A program made the position numbers and the translations under genes. 64,000 nucleotides of DNA from JAGQYH01 sp041393015 (GTDB taxonomy: Bacteria > Bacteroidota > Bacteroidia > Chitinophagales > JADIYW01): positions 124,001 through 188,000 of the forward strand of contig JAWKKV010000007.1 of NCBI GenBank assembly GCA_041393015.1. The letters run 5' to 3'. Shown piece after piece: positions 43,235 to 52,361 of this stretch. Position 1 is the stretch's first letter, and every line of letters begins with the position of its first letter. The notes under the pieces were generated by a model. That model had not been told where the DNA came from and ran no database searches. It saw only the letters and a list, made by a program, of their open reading frames with translations.

Positions 43235-45598
43235 ATGAGTTTTTTTAAAAATTTAGGAATAGATATTTTAAAGTCGGGCTTCACACTTTGGAGTAAAACC
43301 AAATTACCCACAGTAGAAGGCGATATCAAATTATCTGGTATAAGAAACGGGGTTGAAATCATTAGAGATCAATGGGGTATTCCACATATTTATGCCTCTT
43401 CTATTCATGATGTCTTGTACGCACAAGGATTTGTACATGCCCAAGATAGATTGTGGCAAATGGACCTGACCCGAAGAGCCGCGCAAGGCAGACTTTCTGA
43501 ATTTATAGGCAAAGATGCCTTAGAAGTAGATCGAATGAGTAGAACACTTGGATTTAAAAGAGTGGCAGAAGCAGATATGAAACTTTATGATGCTGAGCAA
43601 CATGCTTTGGTAGAAAGCTATTGCAACGGCATTAATGCTTATTTGAAACACACAAGCTTTAAAAAACCAATAGAGTTTTCACTCGTAAAATTAAAACCTT
43701 CTAACTTCGAACCTATTGATGTTTTGTCGATCTCAAGATTGCTAACTTCTCAAATGAGTTGGGGTTGGTACGATGAATTGGTTCGTGCTAAACTATTAGA
43801 AATTGTTGGAGAAGAAGGCATGCAAGAACTCGACAATACTTATCTTCAAAATGCCATCACGCTGCCTAAAGGAATTGAATTCAATCAGCTAAACATTGAC
43901 CATAAATTTAAAACGACAGACAATTATACGCCAAAAATTTCCGGCAGTAATGCTTGGACGATTAGCGGCAATAAAACCACTACCGGACAACCTTTTTTAT
44001 GCAACGATCCTCATTTAGCTATTACCAATCCAAATATTTGGTATGAAATACATTTAGATTGTCCCGAGTTAAAAGTAACCGGTGTTTCAATTCCGGGAAC
44101 GCCTTTGGTGCCGATTGGTCACAATGAAAATATTGCTTGGGGCATCACTTTGTCTTTTACGGATATCGAAGATTTAGTAATTGAAAAATTTACCGATGAT
44201 AGCTTGGAAACTTATTTATACAAAGATGAAAAACTTAAAACGGAAATCTTTGAAGAAGAGATTAAAGTGAAAGGAGAAACCAAGCCTTTTATTGAAAAAG
44301 TCTACCAAACTAAACATGGAGTAATAGTTTCAGATGCTTTGAATTATTCAAAAAACCATTTGGCTTTACAATCTATGGCGTTTCGTCCTAACAAATCACT
44401 TTGGGCTTGGTATACGTTAAACATTTCTAAAAATTGGGATGACTTTAAAGAAGGTGTTTCTTATTTAGAAGCGCCGGGCTTAAATATTGTTTTTGCAGAT
44501 GTTCAAGGTAATATTGGTTATTACAATTCAGGTAAAATGCCAATAAAAACTAAAGCCTCTGCTTCCGTTCCAACGCCCGGATGGACGGGCGAAAGCGACT
44601 GGAACGATTTTGTCCCTTTTGATCAAATGCCACATGCATTTAATCCGGAGAAGAACTATGTAGTTACTTGTAACAACAAAAATACACCTGCAGACTATCC
44701 TTATTTTTTAGGAGATATTTATATGAATGGCTATCGAGCAGAAAGGCTAGAAAAACTGATTCACTCCAAAGAAAGATTAGGCATTGATGACTTTACTTCC
44801 ATGCAACAGGACATTTATTCCATTCCAGGCTTGGCATTTGCTAAACATTTTGCCAACCTAACTTTTAATGATCCTCAGTTAGAAAAGTTAAAATCAACAT
44901 TAGTTAACTGGGATGGGCTTTTGACGGAGTCTACTATTGGTGGAACACTTTACGAAGTAACCAAAGAAAAGGTTGTCCGACGATTATACAACAAACTAAT
45001 TCCCGATAAAGAGTTAGTGAACGAATTGTTGGGCAAAGGCTACAGTCCCAGTTTTGCCGTTTCTAATACCTTTTTAGGACATAACACTGGCAATCTTCTA
45101 CAGCTTTTAGTCAAGGCTGATTCTTATTGTATTAATCAATATGGTTCGAAGGAAACACTTTTGAAAGACGGTTTCCAAGACGCCATTCAATACTTGACGG
45201 ATCAACTTGGGAATGATAGTAGCCAATGGCAATGGAGTAAAATTCATCAAATGGAAATCCCTCATGCCTTAAGTATTCAAAAACCTTTAGATAAAGTTTT
45301 TGGATTAGGCCCCTTTCCGATTGGTGGTGATACCGATACACCATTTCAAACCTATCCTAATAATGTAGATAAATTTGATGGCGAGATTGTAACGGCTTCT
45401 TATCGTCAAATCATCGACATGAGTAATTTTGACAATTCATTATCAATTACTCCTGGTGGACAATCCGGTAACTTAGCTAGTCCATTTTATGCCAGCCAAA
45501 TAAATGATTGGTTAAAGGGAAAATTCCATCCTATGTGCTGGAGTAGAGCGAGCGTTGACAAAAATCAAAAACATTTATTAAGGTTAGAACCTAAATAA
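43235..45598 (+). CDS. Penicillin acylase family (Ntn-hydrolase) protein
   Basis: A 787-residue precursor of the N-terminal-nucleophile amidohydrolase family. The alpha-chain motif FVHAQDRLWQMDLTRRAAQG near residue 67 and the processing/nucleophile site GSNAWTISGNK are clear. Ser238 in GSNAW would become the N-terminal nucleophile of the beta chain after self-cleavage, and NDPHL follows. ATG 43235 is chosen because it fits the family and is preceded by a GGAGG stretch; longer frames run over the divergent neighbouring gene. Unlike characterised penicillin acylases, no signal peptide is visible, so it may be cytoplasmic. The natural substrate may be an acyl-homoserine lactone or other N-acyl amide; this is inference. 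Confidence 0.88.
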   Translation: MSFFKNLGIDILKSGFTLWSKTKLPTVEGDIKLSGIRNGVEIIRDQWGIPHIYASSIHDVLYAQGFVHAQDRLWQMDLTRRAAQGRLSEFIGKDALEVDRMSRTLGFKRVAEADMKLYDAEQHALVESYCNGINAYLKHTSFKKPIEFSLVKLKPSNFEPIDVLSISRLLTSQMSWGWYDELVRAKLLEIVGEEGMQELDNTYLQNAITLPKGIEFNQLNIDHKFKTTDNYTPKISGSNAWTISGNKTTTGQPFLCNDPHLAITNPNIWYEIHLDCPELKVTGVSIPGTPLVPIGHNENIAWGITLSFTDIEDLVIEKFTDDSLETYLYKDEKLKTEIFEEEIKVKGETKPFIEKVYQTKHGVIVSDALNYSKNHLALQSMAFRPNKSLWAWYTLNISKNWDDFKEGVSYLEAPGLNIVFADVQGNIGYYNSGKMPIKTKASASVPTPGWTGESDWNDFVPFDQMPHAFNPEKNYVVTCNNKNTPADYPYFLGDIYMNGYRAERLEKLIHSKERLGIDDFTSMQQDIYSIPGLAFAKHFANLTFNDPQLEKLKSTLVNWDGLLTESTIGGTLYEVTKEKVVRRLYNKLIPDKELVNELLGKGYSPSFAVSNTFLGHNTGNLLQLLVKADSYCINQYGSKETLLKDGFQDAIQYLTDQLGNDSSQWQWSKIHQMEIPHALSIQKPLDKVFGLGPFPIGGDTDTPFQTYPNNVDKFDGEIVTASYRQIIDMSNFDNSLSITPGGQSGNLASPFYASQINDWLKGKFHPMCWSRASVDKNQKHLLRLEPK

Positions 45599-45639
45599 TA
45601 TTCATAATATTTGTAGTAATGCTAATCACATTATAATTA

Positions 45640-46692
45640 ATGAAACCATTTTTAATTTTCTTCCTTTCACTAGTCTTTTTTATTGCTAAAGCGGATGATT
45701 TAGCCTATAAAATTGGTGTTTTAGACTCACCTCCTTTTACTTATTTAGATGAAAATAATGAATGGCAAGGCATCAATATTTGGTTATTGGAGAAAATAGC
45801 CGAGGAGCAAAATTTCGACTATGAGTTCGTCGCCGTGCAAAAAGATTCCTTTCAAAACAAAGATATTGACCTATACATTTACCCAATTATAATTGATAAA
45901 CAGAACATTAAACAGCTTGATTTTACACCTACTTATTACACCACGGATTCTGCTATTCTTATTGAAAAGATAAGCGGATTTCAAGCGCTTTGGAGTTTTA
46001 TAAAATCTATTTTATCTATCAACTTTTTAAAGTTGGTGCTTGCCATATTTACACTATTACTAATTGTAGGATTAATTGTATGGTTATTTGAAAGAAAACG
46101 AAATTCAGAACAATTTGAAAGCGGTTGGAAAGGAATTGGAAGCGGCTTATGGTGGTCGGCAGTTACCTTATCTACCGTTGGTTATGGAGATATCAGTCCA
46201 AAAACATTAGGAGGCCGAATTGTAGGTACTATTTGGATGTTCTCCGGCATTTTGGTTGTAGCAGCCTTTACGGCAAGCATGGCCTCTTTACTTACTATCA
46301 ATCAGATAAATACCAATAATTCTAGCATTACCGATTATAAACACAAAGTAATTGGTGTTTTAGAGCATTCGCCATCCAAAATATATTTGGAAAGAAACTT
46401 CTTTAAAAATATCGCTCCATTTAAAACTTTTGAAGAAGGTATTAAGGCATTGGAAAACGCTAGGATTGATGCTTACATTGGCGACGAAGCTTATTTAAAA
46501 TATTTTATTGAAAAAGATAGTGTAAATGATTTTACGTTATTAGATCACAAATTCAATCCTCAGTATTATTCCTTCGGAGTACATCAACACAAAACAGATT
46601 TTTACCTTAAAATTTCTAGAAATCTTATTGAAATAATTAATGGTGTAGAGTGGCAATTGTTGTTAGAGGAATACGACATTTCCTATCATTAA
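45640..46692 (+). CDS. GluR0-like ligand-gated potassium channel
   Basis: A 350-residue protein with the architecture of prokaryotic ionotropic glutamate receptors. Signal peptide 1-18; S1 half of a solute-binding-protein fold 20-108; transmembrane helix about 130-150; pore helix with selectivity filter TVGYGD at 179-184; second helix about 195-222; S2 half 228-345. The filter says K+ selective, and the binding domain faces the periplasm. At the position of the iGluR alpha-carboxylate-binding arginine (in the segment before the DF[ST] motif) there is Asn89, whereas the acidic residue in S2 (Asp282 in AYIGDEAY) is kept, so the ligand may not be a standard amino acid. A near-consensus AATATTTG ends 26 bases before the ATG. 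Confidence 0.9.
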   Translation: MKPFLIFFLSLVFFIAKADDLAYKIGVLDSPPFTYLDENNEWQGINIWLLEKIAEEQNFDYEFVAVQKDSFQNKDIDLYIYPIIIDKQNIKQLDFTPTYYTTDSAILIEKISGFQALWSFIKSILSINFLKLVLAIFTLLLIVGLIVWLFERKRNSEQFESGWKGIGSGLWWSAVTLSTVGYGDISPKTLGGRIVGTIWMFSGILVVAAFTASMASLLTINQINTNNSSITDYKHKVIGVLEHSPSKIYLERNFFKNIAPFKTFEEGIKALENARIDAYIGDEAYLKYFIEKDSVNDFTLLDHKFNPQYYSFGVHQHKTDFYLKISRNLIEIINGVEWQLLLEEYDISYH

Positions 46693-46751
46693 GGGAATTT
46701 TAACAATAGTTGGAATGCAAATTGCTAGTTATTATTGAAAGCGATTAACAA

Positions 46752-47171
46752 TTGAGATACATTCTAACTATAATAGCAATTTTCTTTATCGGGCAATCGG
46801 CGATACTTGCGCAAGATACTAACTGTGATGAAGATTTATCCCTAAGTCAAATGACTTATAGTTATGATAAATCCGATGTAGCAATGCATTCCACTTACGA
46901 TGATCTCTATCGATTCGCATATCAAGATCCCTATCAGAATAATTGGACAGTTGGACCGAATCCAACTTATGGAGAAATTAATATTCATGGAAATCTAGAC
47001 AATATTAGTTCTATTGAGTTGTATTCCATTACCGGAGAAATGTTGCAATTGATGGAAGGCTTTGATATTTATAGCCCAATAGATTTGTATAGCTATAAGA
47101 GCGGAATTTATTTAATAAGAATTATCAGCTTATCCAACGAGGTAAAGACTTATAAGGTGATTAAGAGATAA
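46752..47171 (+). CDS. Minimal T9SS substrate: signal peptide plus sorting domain
   Basis: A 139-residue protein with a signal peptide (about 1-20, ending ILAQ), about 45 residues of polar sequence, and a type A T9SS C-terminal sorting domain from about residue 66. The domain has the NWTVGPNPTYGEINI opening, the LYSITGEML strand, the KSGIYLIRII core and the ending VKTYKVIKR. The start is TTG at 46752; no ATG is in frame near the signal. Almost the whole mature protein is the sorting signal, so it is either a tiny surface peptide or the remnant of a larger protein. Confidence 0.8.
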   Translation: MRYILTIIAIFFIGQSAILAQDTNCDEDLSLSQMTYSYDKSDVAMHSTYDDLYRFAYQDPYQNNWTVGPNPTYGEINIHGNLDNISSIELYSITGEMLQLMEGFDIYSPIDLYSYKSGIYLIRIISLSNEVKTYKVIKR

Positions 47172-47186
47172 AAGGCTTGCATCTAT

Positions 47187-47756
47187 TTAGTAAAAATCAA
47201 AAGAAAATATTTTAGCATTATAGTTACTTCTAATGGCTAATTTCTTGTATCCGATTAAACTTAGAATCCCTAGAGTCAATAAAACTATACTTGTTACAAC
47301 GATTTCCTTTTTATTTTCTTTCTGCTGAATTAAACACTCTTCTTTTGTTTTTATAACTGTTGAATTAATTGTGTAAACACAATAAACAGGAATAAATCTA
47401 TAGTCTAGGTTCTCATCGCTATTTATACCGAAACTTATTACAATTGGTTTTTCTTCAGTTTTTATAATCTGTTGCAATTCACTGTAATAATCCATCCCAC
47501 TTCCAACAATAAACTCATTGTTTGGATAATCTTTTAATTTGATTAACACTTGGCTATAATAACCTCCTTTAACACCTCTTGAAACTCTTCTTGTATTAAG
47601 ACTTATCAGCTCATTCTCTATTTTACTAATACCTTTTTCACTCTTGATTTTATCTGTTACGATTAGTACTAATAAAATGCAAAAAAAGAAAAGCATTCCC
47701 CAACCAAAAATTTTAAGACCTATAAAACTGGTACGGTTAGTAACCCAATCTCGCAT
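47187..47756 (-). CDS. Membrane protein with a central soluble domain, unknown
   Basis: A 189-residue protein with an N-terminal transmembrane helix (about 14-34), a soluble middle of about 110 residues with beta-strand character, and a second helix (about 150-168). Three cysteines occur in or near the soluble and second membrane parts. The layout recalls DUF3592-type membrane proteins, but I cannot confirm this from sequence alone. It starts 12 bases beyond the 3' end of the methylmalonyl-CoA mutase gene on the same strand and may be cotranscribed. Confidence 0.6.
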   Translation of the reverse strand: MRDWVTNRTSFIGLKIFGWGMLFFFCILLVLIVTDKIKSEKGISKIENELISLNTRRVSRGVKGGYYSQVLIKLKDYPNNEFIVGSGMDYYSELQQIIKTEEKPIVISFGINSDENLDYRFIPVYCVYTINSTVIKTKEECLIQQKENKKEIVVTSIVLLTLGILSLIGYKKLAIRSNYNAKIFSFDFY

Positions 47757-47767
47757 AACATCTTTCC

Positions 47768-49906
47768 TTACTGATAACCCTTAATCAAAATCTCCAAAAT
47801 CTCTTGAGCCGCTTTGGCAATTACTGTTCCCGGTCCATAAACACCTAAAACGCCAGCATCAAAAAGAAAATCATAATCTTGCTTTGGAATAACGCCTCCA
47901 CAAACCACCATAATATCATCTCTTCCTAAAGCTTTTAACTCTTTAATTAATTGAGGAATCAATGTTTTATGTCCGGCTGCTAAACTAGAAACGCCTACCA
48001 CATGAACATCATTCTCAATGGCTTGCATGGCTACTTCCTTTGGGGTTTGAAACAAAGGTCCGATATCTACATCAAAACCAATATCAGCAAAACCACTGGC
48101 AATTACCTTAGCGCCTCTATCATGGCCATCTTGTCCAATTTTGGCCACCAAAATTCTTGGTCGCCTTCCGGCTAATTCAGCAAACTGATTAGATTCCTTA
48201 CGAGCCTTACTAAAATCTACGTCTTCTTTCATTTCACTTCTATAAACACCACTAATGGCTTTAGATGTTGCCTTATATCTTCCGTAAACAGTTTCTAATG
48301 CAGATGAAATTTCTCCTAACGTGGCTCTTTCTCTCGCTGCCTTTACAGCTCCTTCCAATAAATTTCCCTCGCCGGTTTCAGCAATTTTAGTTAATTCAGC
48401 CAGCAATTTTTCAACCGTTTCATTATTTCTATTCTGCTTAATCTCAGCCAATTGTTGTATCTGCCCATCTCTTACTTTAGCATTGTCAATATCTAAGATA
48501 TCAATTTCCGTATCGTCTTCCGCTTGAAAAGCATTCACCCCAATAATCAAATCCGTTCCGCCATCAATTCTAGCTTGCTTTTTTGCGGCAGCTTCTTCAA
48601 TTCTCATTTTGGGCAATCCCGCTTCAATGGCTTTCACCATGCCGCCTGCCGCTTCTACTTCTTCAATTAATTTCCAAGCTTTTTGAGCAATTTCATTCGT
48701 TAGACTTTCCACATAATAAGAACCACCCCAAGGATCAACTACTTTGGTGATGTCCGTTTCTTCCTGAAGAAACAATTGTGTATTTCTAGCAATTTTGGCC
48801 GAAAAATCAGTTGGTAAGGCAATCGCTTCATCTAATGCATTGGTATGTAAAGATTGGGTATGACCAAATACAGCCGCCATCGCTTCAATACAAGTTCTGC
48901 TCACATTATTAAACGGATCTTGCTCGGTTAAACTCCAACCTGATGTTTGACAATGCGTTCTTAAAGCCATTGATTTGGAACTTTTAGGATCAAACTCCTT
49001 AACAATCTTCGCCCAAAGCATTCTCGCAGCGCGCATTTTGGCAATCTCCATAAAATGATCCATACCAATGCCCCAGAAAAATGATAAACGCGGGGCAAAG
49101 TCATCAATATCTAAACCTGCCTTAATACCGGTTCTAATATATTCTAATCCATCTGCTAACGTATAAGCCAATTCAATTTCAGGTGTGGCACCCGCTTCTT
49201 GCATGTGGTAGCCACTAATACTAATCGAATTAAACTTCGGCATATATTGGGCCGTATATTCAAAAATATCTGAGATGATTTTTATGGAAGGTTGTGGCGG
49301 ATAGATATAGGTATTCCGAACCATAAACTCCTTTAAAATATCATTTTGAATAGTACCACTCAACAAATTAATGGCAGCGCCTTGCTCTTCTGCCGCCACA
49401 ATATAAAATGCCATTATCGGCAAAACGGCACCGTTCATCGTCATCGACACAGAAATCTTATCTAAAGGAATTTGATCAAACAAAACCTTCATATCTTCTA
49501 CCGTATCAATCGCAACACCTGCTTTCCCAACATCTCCGGTTACTCTTGGATGATCGGAATCGTATCCTCTATGCGTAGCCAAATCGAATGCCACAGACAA
49601 GCCTTTCTGACCGCCGGCTAAATTTCGTCTGTAAAAGGCATTGGACTCTTCTGCCGTAGAAAAACCCGCATATTGGCGAATGGTCCAAGGTCGAATGATA
49701 TACATCGTGCTGTAGGGTCCTCTCAAATAAGGTGGAATACCCGCCACAAAATCTAAATGTTCAAGATCTTTAATATCATTGATTGAATAATAAGATTTGA
49801 TTTCAATATCATCCTTTGATTCCGCTTTTGGCGCTACTTGATTCTTATCTTTAGAAATTTCAGCCCAAGCTGTTCTAAAATTAATATCTTGAAAATCTTT
49901 TCTCAT
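47768..49906 (-). CDS. scpA: Methylmalonyl-CoA mutase, large (catalytic) subunit
   Basis: A 712-residue B12-dependent mutase interconverting methylmalonyl-CoA and succinyl-CoA. The TIM-barrel domain has RPWTIRQYAGFSTAEESN near residue 85 and FDLATHRGYDSDHPR near residue 117. The C-terminal cobalamin domain has the DxHxxG signature in GQDGHDRGAKVIA near residue 595, followed by the SSLAAGH and CGGVIP loops. Start ATG 49906 agrees with the family; an upstream in-frame ATG at 50002 would extend into the divergent YdeI-family gene. No small subunit (mutA) or epimerase lies alongside. Confidence 0.95.
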   Translation of the reverse strand: MRKDFQDINFRTAWAEISKDKNQVAPKAESKDDIEIKSYYSINDIKDLEHLDFVAGIPPYLRGPYSTMYIIRPWTIRQYAGFSTAEESNAFYRRNLAGGQKGLSVAFDLATHRGYDSDHPRVTGDVGKAGVAIDTVEDMKVLFDQIPLDKISVSMTMNGAVLPIMAFYIVAAEEQGAAINLLSGTIQNDILKEFMVRNTYIYPPQPSIKIISDIFEYTAQYMPKFNSISISGYHMQEAGATPEIELAYTLADGLEYIRTGIKAGLDIDDFAPRLSFFWGIGMDHFMEIAKMRAARMLWAKIVKEFDPKSSKSMALRTHCQTSGWSLTEQDPFNNVSRTCIEAMAAVFGHTQSLHTNALDEAIALPTDFSAKIARNTQLFLQEETDITKVVDPWGGSYYVESLTNEIAQKAWKLIEEVEAAGGMVKAIEAGLPKMRIEEAAAKKQARIDGGTDLIIGVNAFQAEDDTEIDILDIDNAKVRDGQIQQLAEIKQNRNNETVEKLLAELTKIAETGEGNLLEGAVKAARERATLGEISSALETVYGRYKATSKAISGVYRSEMKEDVDFSKARKESNQFAELAGRRPRILVAKIGQDGHDRGAKVIASGFADIGFDVDIGPLFQTPKEVAMQAIENDVHVVGVSSLAAGHKTLIPQLIKELKALGRDDIMVVCGGVIPKQDYDFLFDAGVLGVYGPGTVIAKAAQEILEILIKGYQ

Positions 49907-49936
49907 ATGTTGAGTAAAAATATAAATATTGAATGA

Positions 49937-50509
49937 ATGAAACCTATGTTCTTTACCAAACCTGCTCATTTTCGTCAATGGCTCCATGAAAATCATAACC
50001 ATGCCACAGAAGTTTGGGTAGGTTATTACAAAAAATCAACTAAGATTGAATGCATAGATTGGCCGGCCTCTGTTCAGGAAGCTGTTTGTTATGGTTGGAT
50101 AGATGGAATAAGAAAAACAATTGATGATAAATCTTATAAAATTAGGTTTACACCTAGAAAGCCTGATAGTATATGGAGTGCGCTAAATATTAAATATGTT
50201 GCTGCTTTAACCAAAGAAGGTAAAATGATGCCTGCCGGAATAAAAGCTTTTAAAAAAAGAAAAGACGATAAGTCTTCTATTTATTCTCATGAGCAAAACG
50301 AAGTAAAGCTTAATAAACGATATGAAGATCAAATTAAAGCAAACAAGAAAGCTTGGATTTATTTCGAATCCTTGCCGCCCGGCTATAAAAAACACACCAT
50401 ATATTATGTAATGTCGGCCAAACGAGAAGCAACACAATTAAAAAGAATGCAGATATTGATTGAAAGTGCTGAACAAGGACTCAAAATTCCGCATTTAAGA
50501 AGAAAGTAA
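49937..50509 (+). CDS. YdeI/OmpD-associated family protein
   Basis: A 190-residue protein of the YdeI family. The N-terminus HFRQWLHENHNHATEVWVGY, the CYGWIDGIRKTID segment near residue 52, the FTPRKPDSIWSALN motif near residue 75 and the C-terminal basic helices are typical. The family's job is not well defined; one member is linked to resistance to antimicrobial peptides. It is divergent from the mutase gene by about 30 bases. Confidence 0.88.
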   Translation: MKPMFFTKPAHFRQWLHENHNHATEVWVGYYKKSTKIECIDWPASVQEAVCYGWIDGIRKTIDDKSYKIRFTPRKPDSIWSALNIKYVAALTKEGKMMPAGIKAFKKRKDDKSSIYSHEQNEVKLNKRYEDQIKANKKAWIYFESLPPGYKKHTIYYVMSAKREATQLKRMQILIESAEQGLKIPHLRRK

Positions 50510-50607
50510 ATGGGTTATCCACTAAGCACTTCATAATCATATTTCACTTCAATCTAATTCTTAAAATAACTTCACTATATCATAAGATGTTAAAGCTGGC
50601 TTTTGTT

Positions 50608-50615
50608 TAATTTTG
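50608..50615 (+). promoter_or_regulatory. Bacteroidota -7 box candidate for glnS
   Basis: TAATTTTG matches TAnnTTTG and ends 29 bases before the glnS ATG. No convincing -33 element at normal spacing. Confidence 0.4.
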
Positions 50616-50644
50616 TAACACAAATATTTATTAGACGATATTCT

Positions 50645-52309
50645 ATGGCAGAAGAGAACAATACAAGCGAGAAAAGGCTGAATTTCATTGAAGAAATAAT
50701 TGAGTCCGATTTAAAATCTGGTAAACACAATACTGTTCTTACTCGATTCCCTCCGGAACCCAATGGTTACTTGCATATCGGACATGCTAAATCTATCTGT
50801 TTAAACTTTGGATTGGGTAATAAATTTGGTGGAAAAACAAATTTAAGATTTGATGATACCAACCCTACCAAAGAAGATATTGAGTATGTAGATAGCATCA
50901 AAGAAGACATCAAATGGCTAGGCTTTGAATGGGCAGAAGAATTATATACCAGCGATTACTTCGGTAAATTATATGAAATGGCTGTTACGCTCATCAAAAA
51001 AGGATTGGCGTATGTTGACGATAGCTCAGCAGAAGAAATTGCCGCTTTAAAAGGAAGTCCAACAGAACCGGGAAAGAACAGTCCATTTAGAGATAGAAGT
51101 GTAGAAGAAAATCTTGAGTTGTTTAGCAAAATGAAAAATGGCGAGTTTGCAGAAGGTTCAAAGGTTTTACGAGCAAAAATAGATATGTCAGCTTCTAATA
51201 TGCATATGAGAGATCCTCTTTTGTATCGTATAAAATTTGCTCACCATCACAGAACAGGCGATGAATGGTGTATTTATCCGATGTACGATTTTGCTCACGG
51301 ACAAAGTGATGCGATTGAAAATATTACGCATTCCGTTTGTACGCTAGAGTTTATTCCGCATAGAGAATTATATGACTGGCTAATTGAAAAATTAGAGCTT
51401 TATCCATCCAAACAATATGAATTTGCTCGCTTGAATCTCAATTATACCGTAATGAGTAAGCGAAAACTTTTACAATTGGTAGAAGATGAAATAGTAAATG
51501 GTTGGAACGATCCAAGAATGCCAACACTATCCGGTATGCGCAGAAGAGGCTATACACCAGAAGCCATCAGAAATTTTTGTGATGAAATTGGGGTTTTAAA
51601 AAGAAATGGATTAACGGACATTGCTCTGTTGGAACATCATGTTAAAAGCCATTTGAATCAAGTAGCACAAAGACGAATGGTGGTGTTTGATCCAGTTAAA
51701 GTAGTGATTACCAATTTTGAGGAAGGAAAAGTAGAGTGGTTGAAAAGTGAGAACAACCAAGAAAATGATGCTGATGGAGAAAGAGAAGTGCCATTTACAA
51801 GAGAGCTTTACATTGAAAGGGATGACTTCATGGAGAATGCTCCAAGAAAGTTTTTCCGTTTAGATATTGGAAAATTTGTTCGTTTAAAAAGCGCCTACAT
51901 TATTACTTGCGACGAAGTAGTTAAAGATGATGCAGGCAATATCACAGAATTACGTTGTACTTATTTTCCAGATAGTAAAAGTGGAGAAGATACTTCCGGC
52001 ATCAAAGCAAAAGGCACTTTACATTGGGTAAGTATTGCTCATGCTGTTCCGGTTGAAGTTAGAGAATACGATAGATTGTTCAAGGTAGAAAACCCGAGTG
52101 CGGAAGAAGGCGACTTCAAAGATTATGTCAATGAAAACAGCTTAACTATTGTACCAAAAGCTTATGCAGAACCTGCATTATTAGAAGCTAGCATGGATGA
52201 AAGATTTCAATTTTTAAGAAAAGGCTATTTCTGTTTAGATAAAGATAGTTCTAAAGAACAGCTTGTGTTTAATAGGACGGTGAGTTTAAGAGATAGTTGG
52301 AAGAAATAA
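50645..52309 (+). CDS. glnS: Glutaminyl-tRNA synthetase
   Basis: A 554-residue class I synthetase charging tRNA-Gln with glutamine. The HIGH motif appears as YLHIGHAKS near residue 40 and the KMSKS-equivalent as VMSKRKL near residue 270; RFDDTNP near residue 70 and the anticodon-binding beta-barrel half follow. Start ATG 50645 (MAEENNTS) is used; an earlier in-frame start at 50603 would extend through the likely promoter. Length normal. Between glnS and the next housekeeping gene, truA, lies the four-helix-bundle element. Confidence 0.96.
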   Translation: MAEENNTSEKRLNFIEEIIESDLKSGKHNTVLTRFPPEPNGYLHIGHAKSICLNFGLGNKFGGKTNLRFDDTNPTKEDIEYVDSIKEDIKWLGFEWAEELYTSDYFGKLYEMAVTLIKKGLAYVDDSSAEEIAALKGSPTEPGKNSPFRDRSVEENLELFSKMKNGEFAEGSKVLRAKIDMSASNMHMRDPLLYRIKFAHHHRTGDEWCIYPMYDFAHGQSDAIENITHSVCTLEFIPHRELYDWLIEKLELYPSKQYEFARLNLNYTVMSKRKLLQLVEDEIVNGWNDPRMPTLSGMRRRGYTPEAIRNFCDEIGVLKRNGLTDIALLEHHVKSHLNQVAQRRMVVFDPVKVVITNFEEGKVEWLKSENNQENDADGEREVPFTRELYIERDDFMENAPRKFFRLDIGKFVRLKSAYIITCDEVVKDDAGNITELRCTYFPDSKSGEDTSGIKAKGTLHWVSIAHAVPVEVREYDRLFKVENPSAEEGDFKDYVNENSLTIVPKAYAEPALLEASMDERFQFLRKGYFCLDKDSSKEQLVFNRTVSLRDSWKK

Positions 52310-52314
52310 TAAAT

Positions 52315-52352
52315 AAAGTGCCTTAAGATACAAGTACTTAAAGTGTCTTAAG
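52315..52352 (+). repeat. Left composite inverted-repeat arm
   Basis: Two copies of AAAGTGYCTTAAG at 52315-52327 and 52340-52352, differing by one base, separated by ATACAAGTACTT. The arm begins 5 bases after the glnS stop. Confidence 0.8.
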
Positions 52353-52361
52353 TTGATTATT

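Noticed and set aside
49907..50002. N-terminal extension of methylmalonyl-CoA mutase from 50002.
   Set aside because: It overlaps the divergent YdeI-family coding start and does not resemble the mutase N-terminus; ATG 49906 fits.
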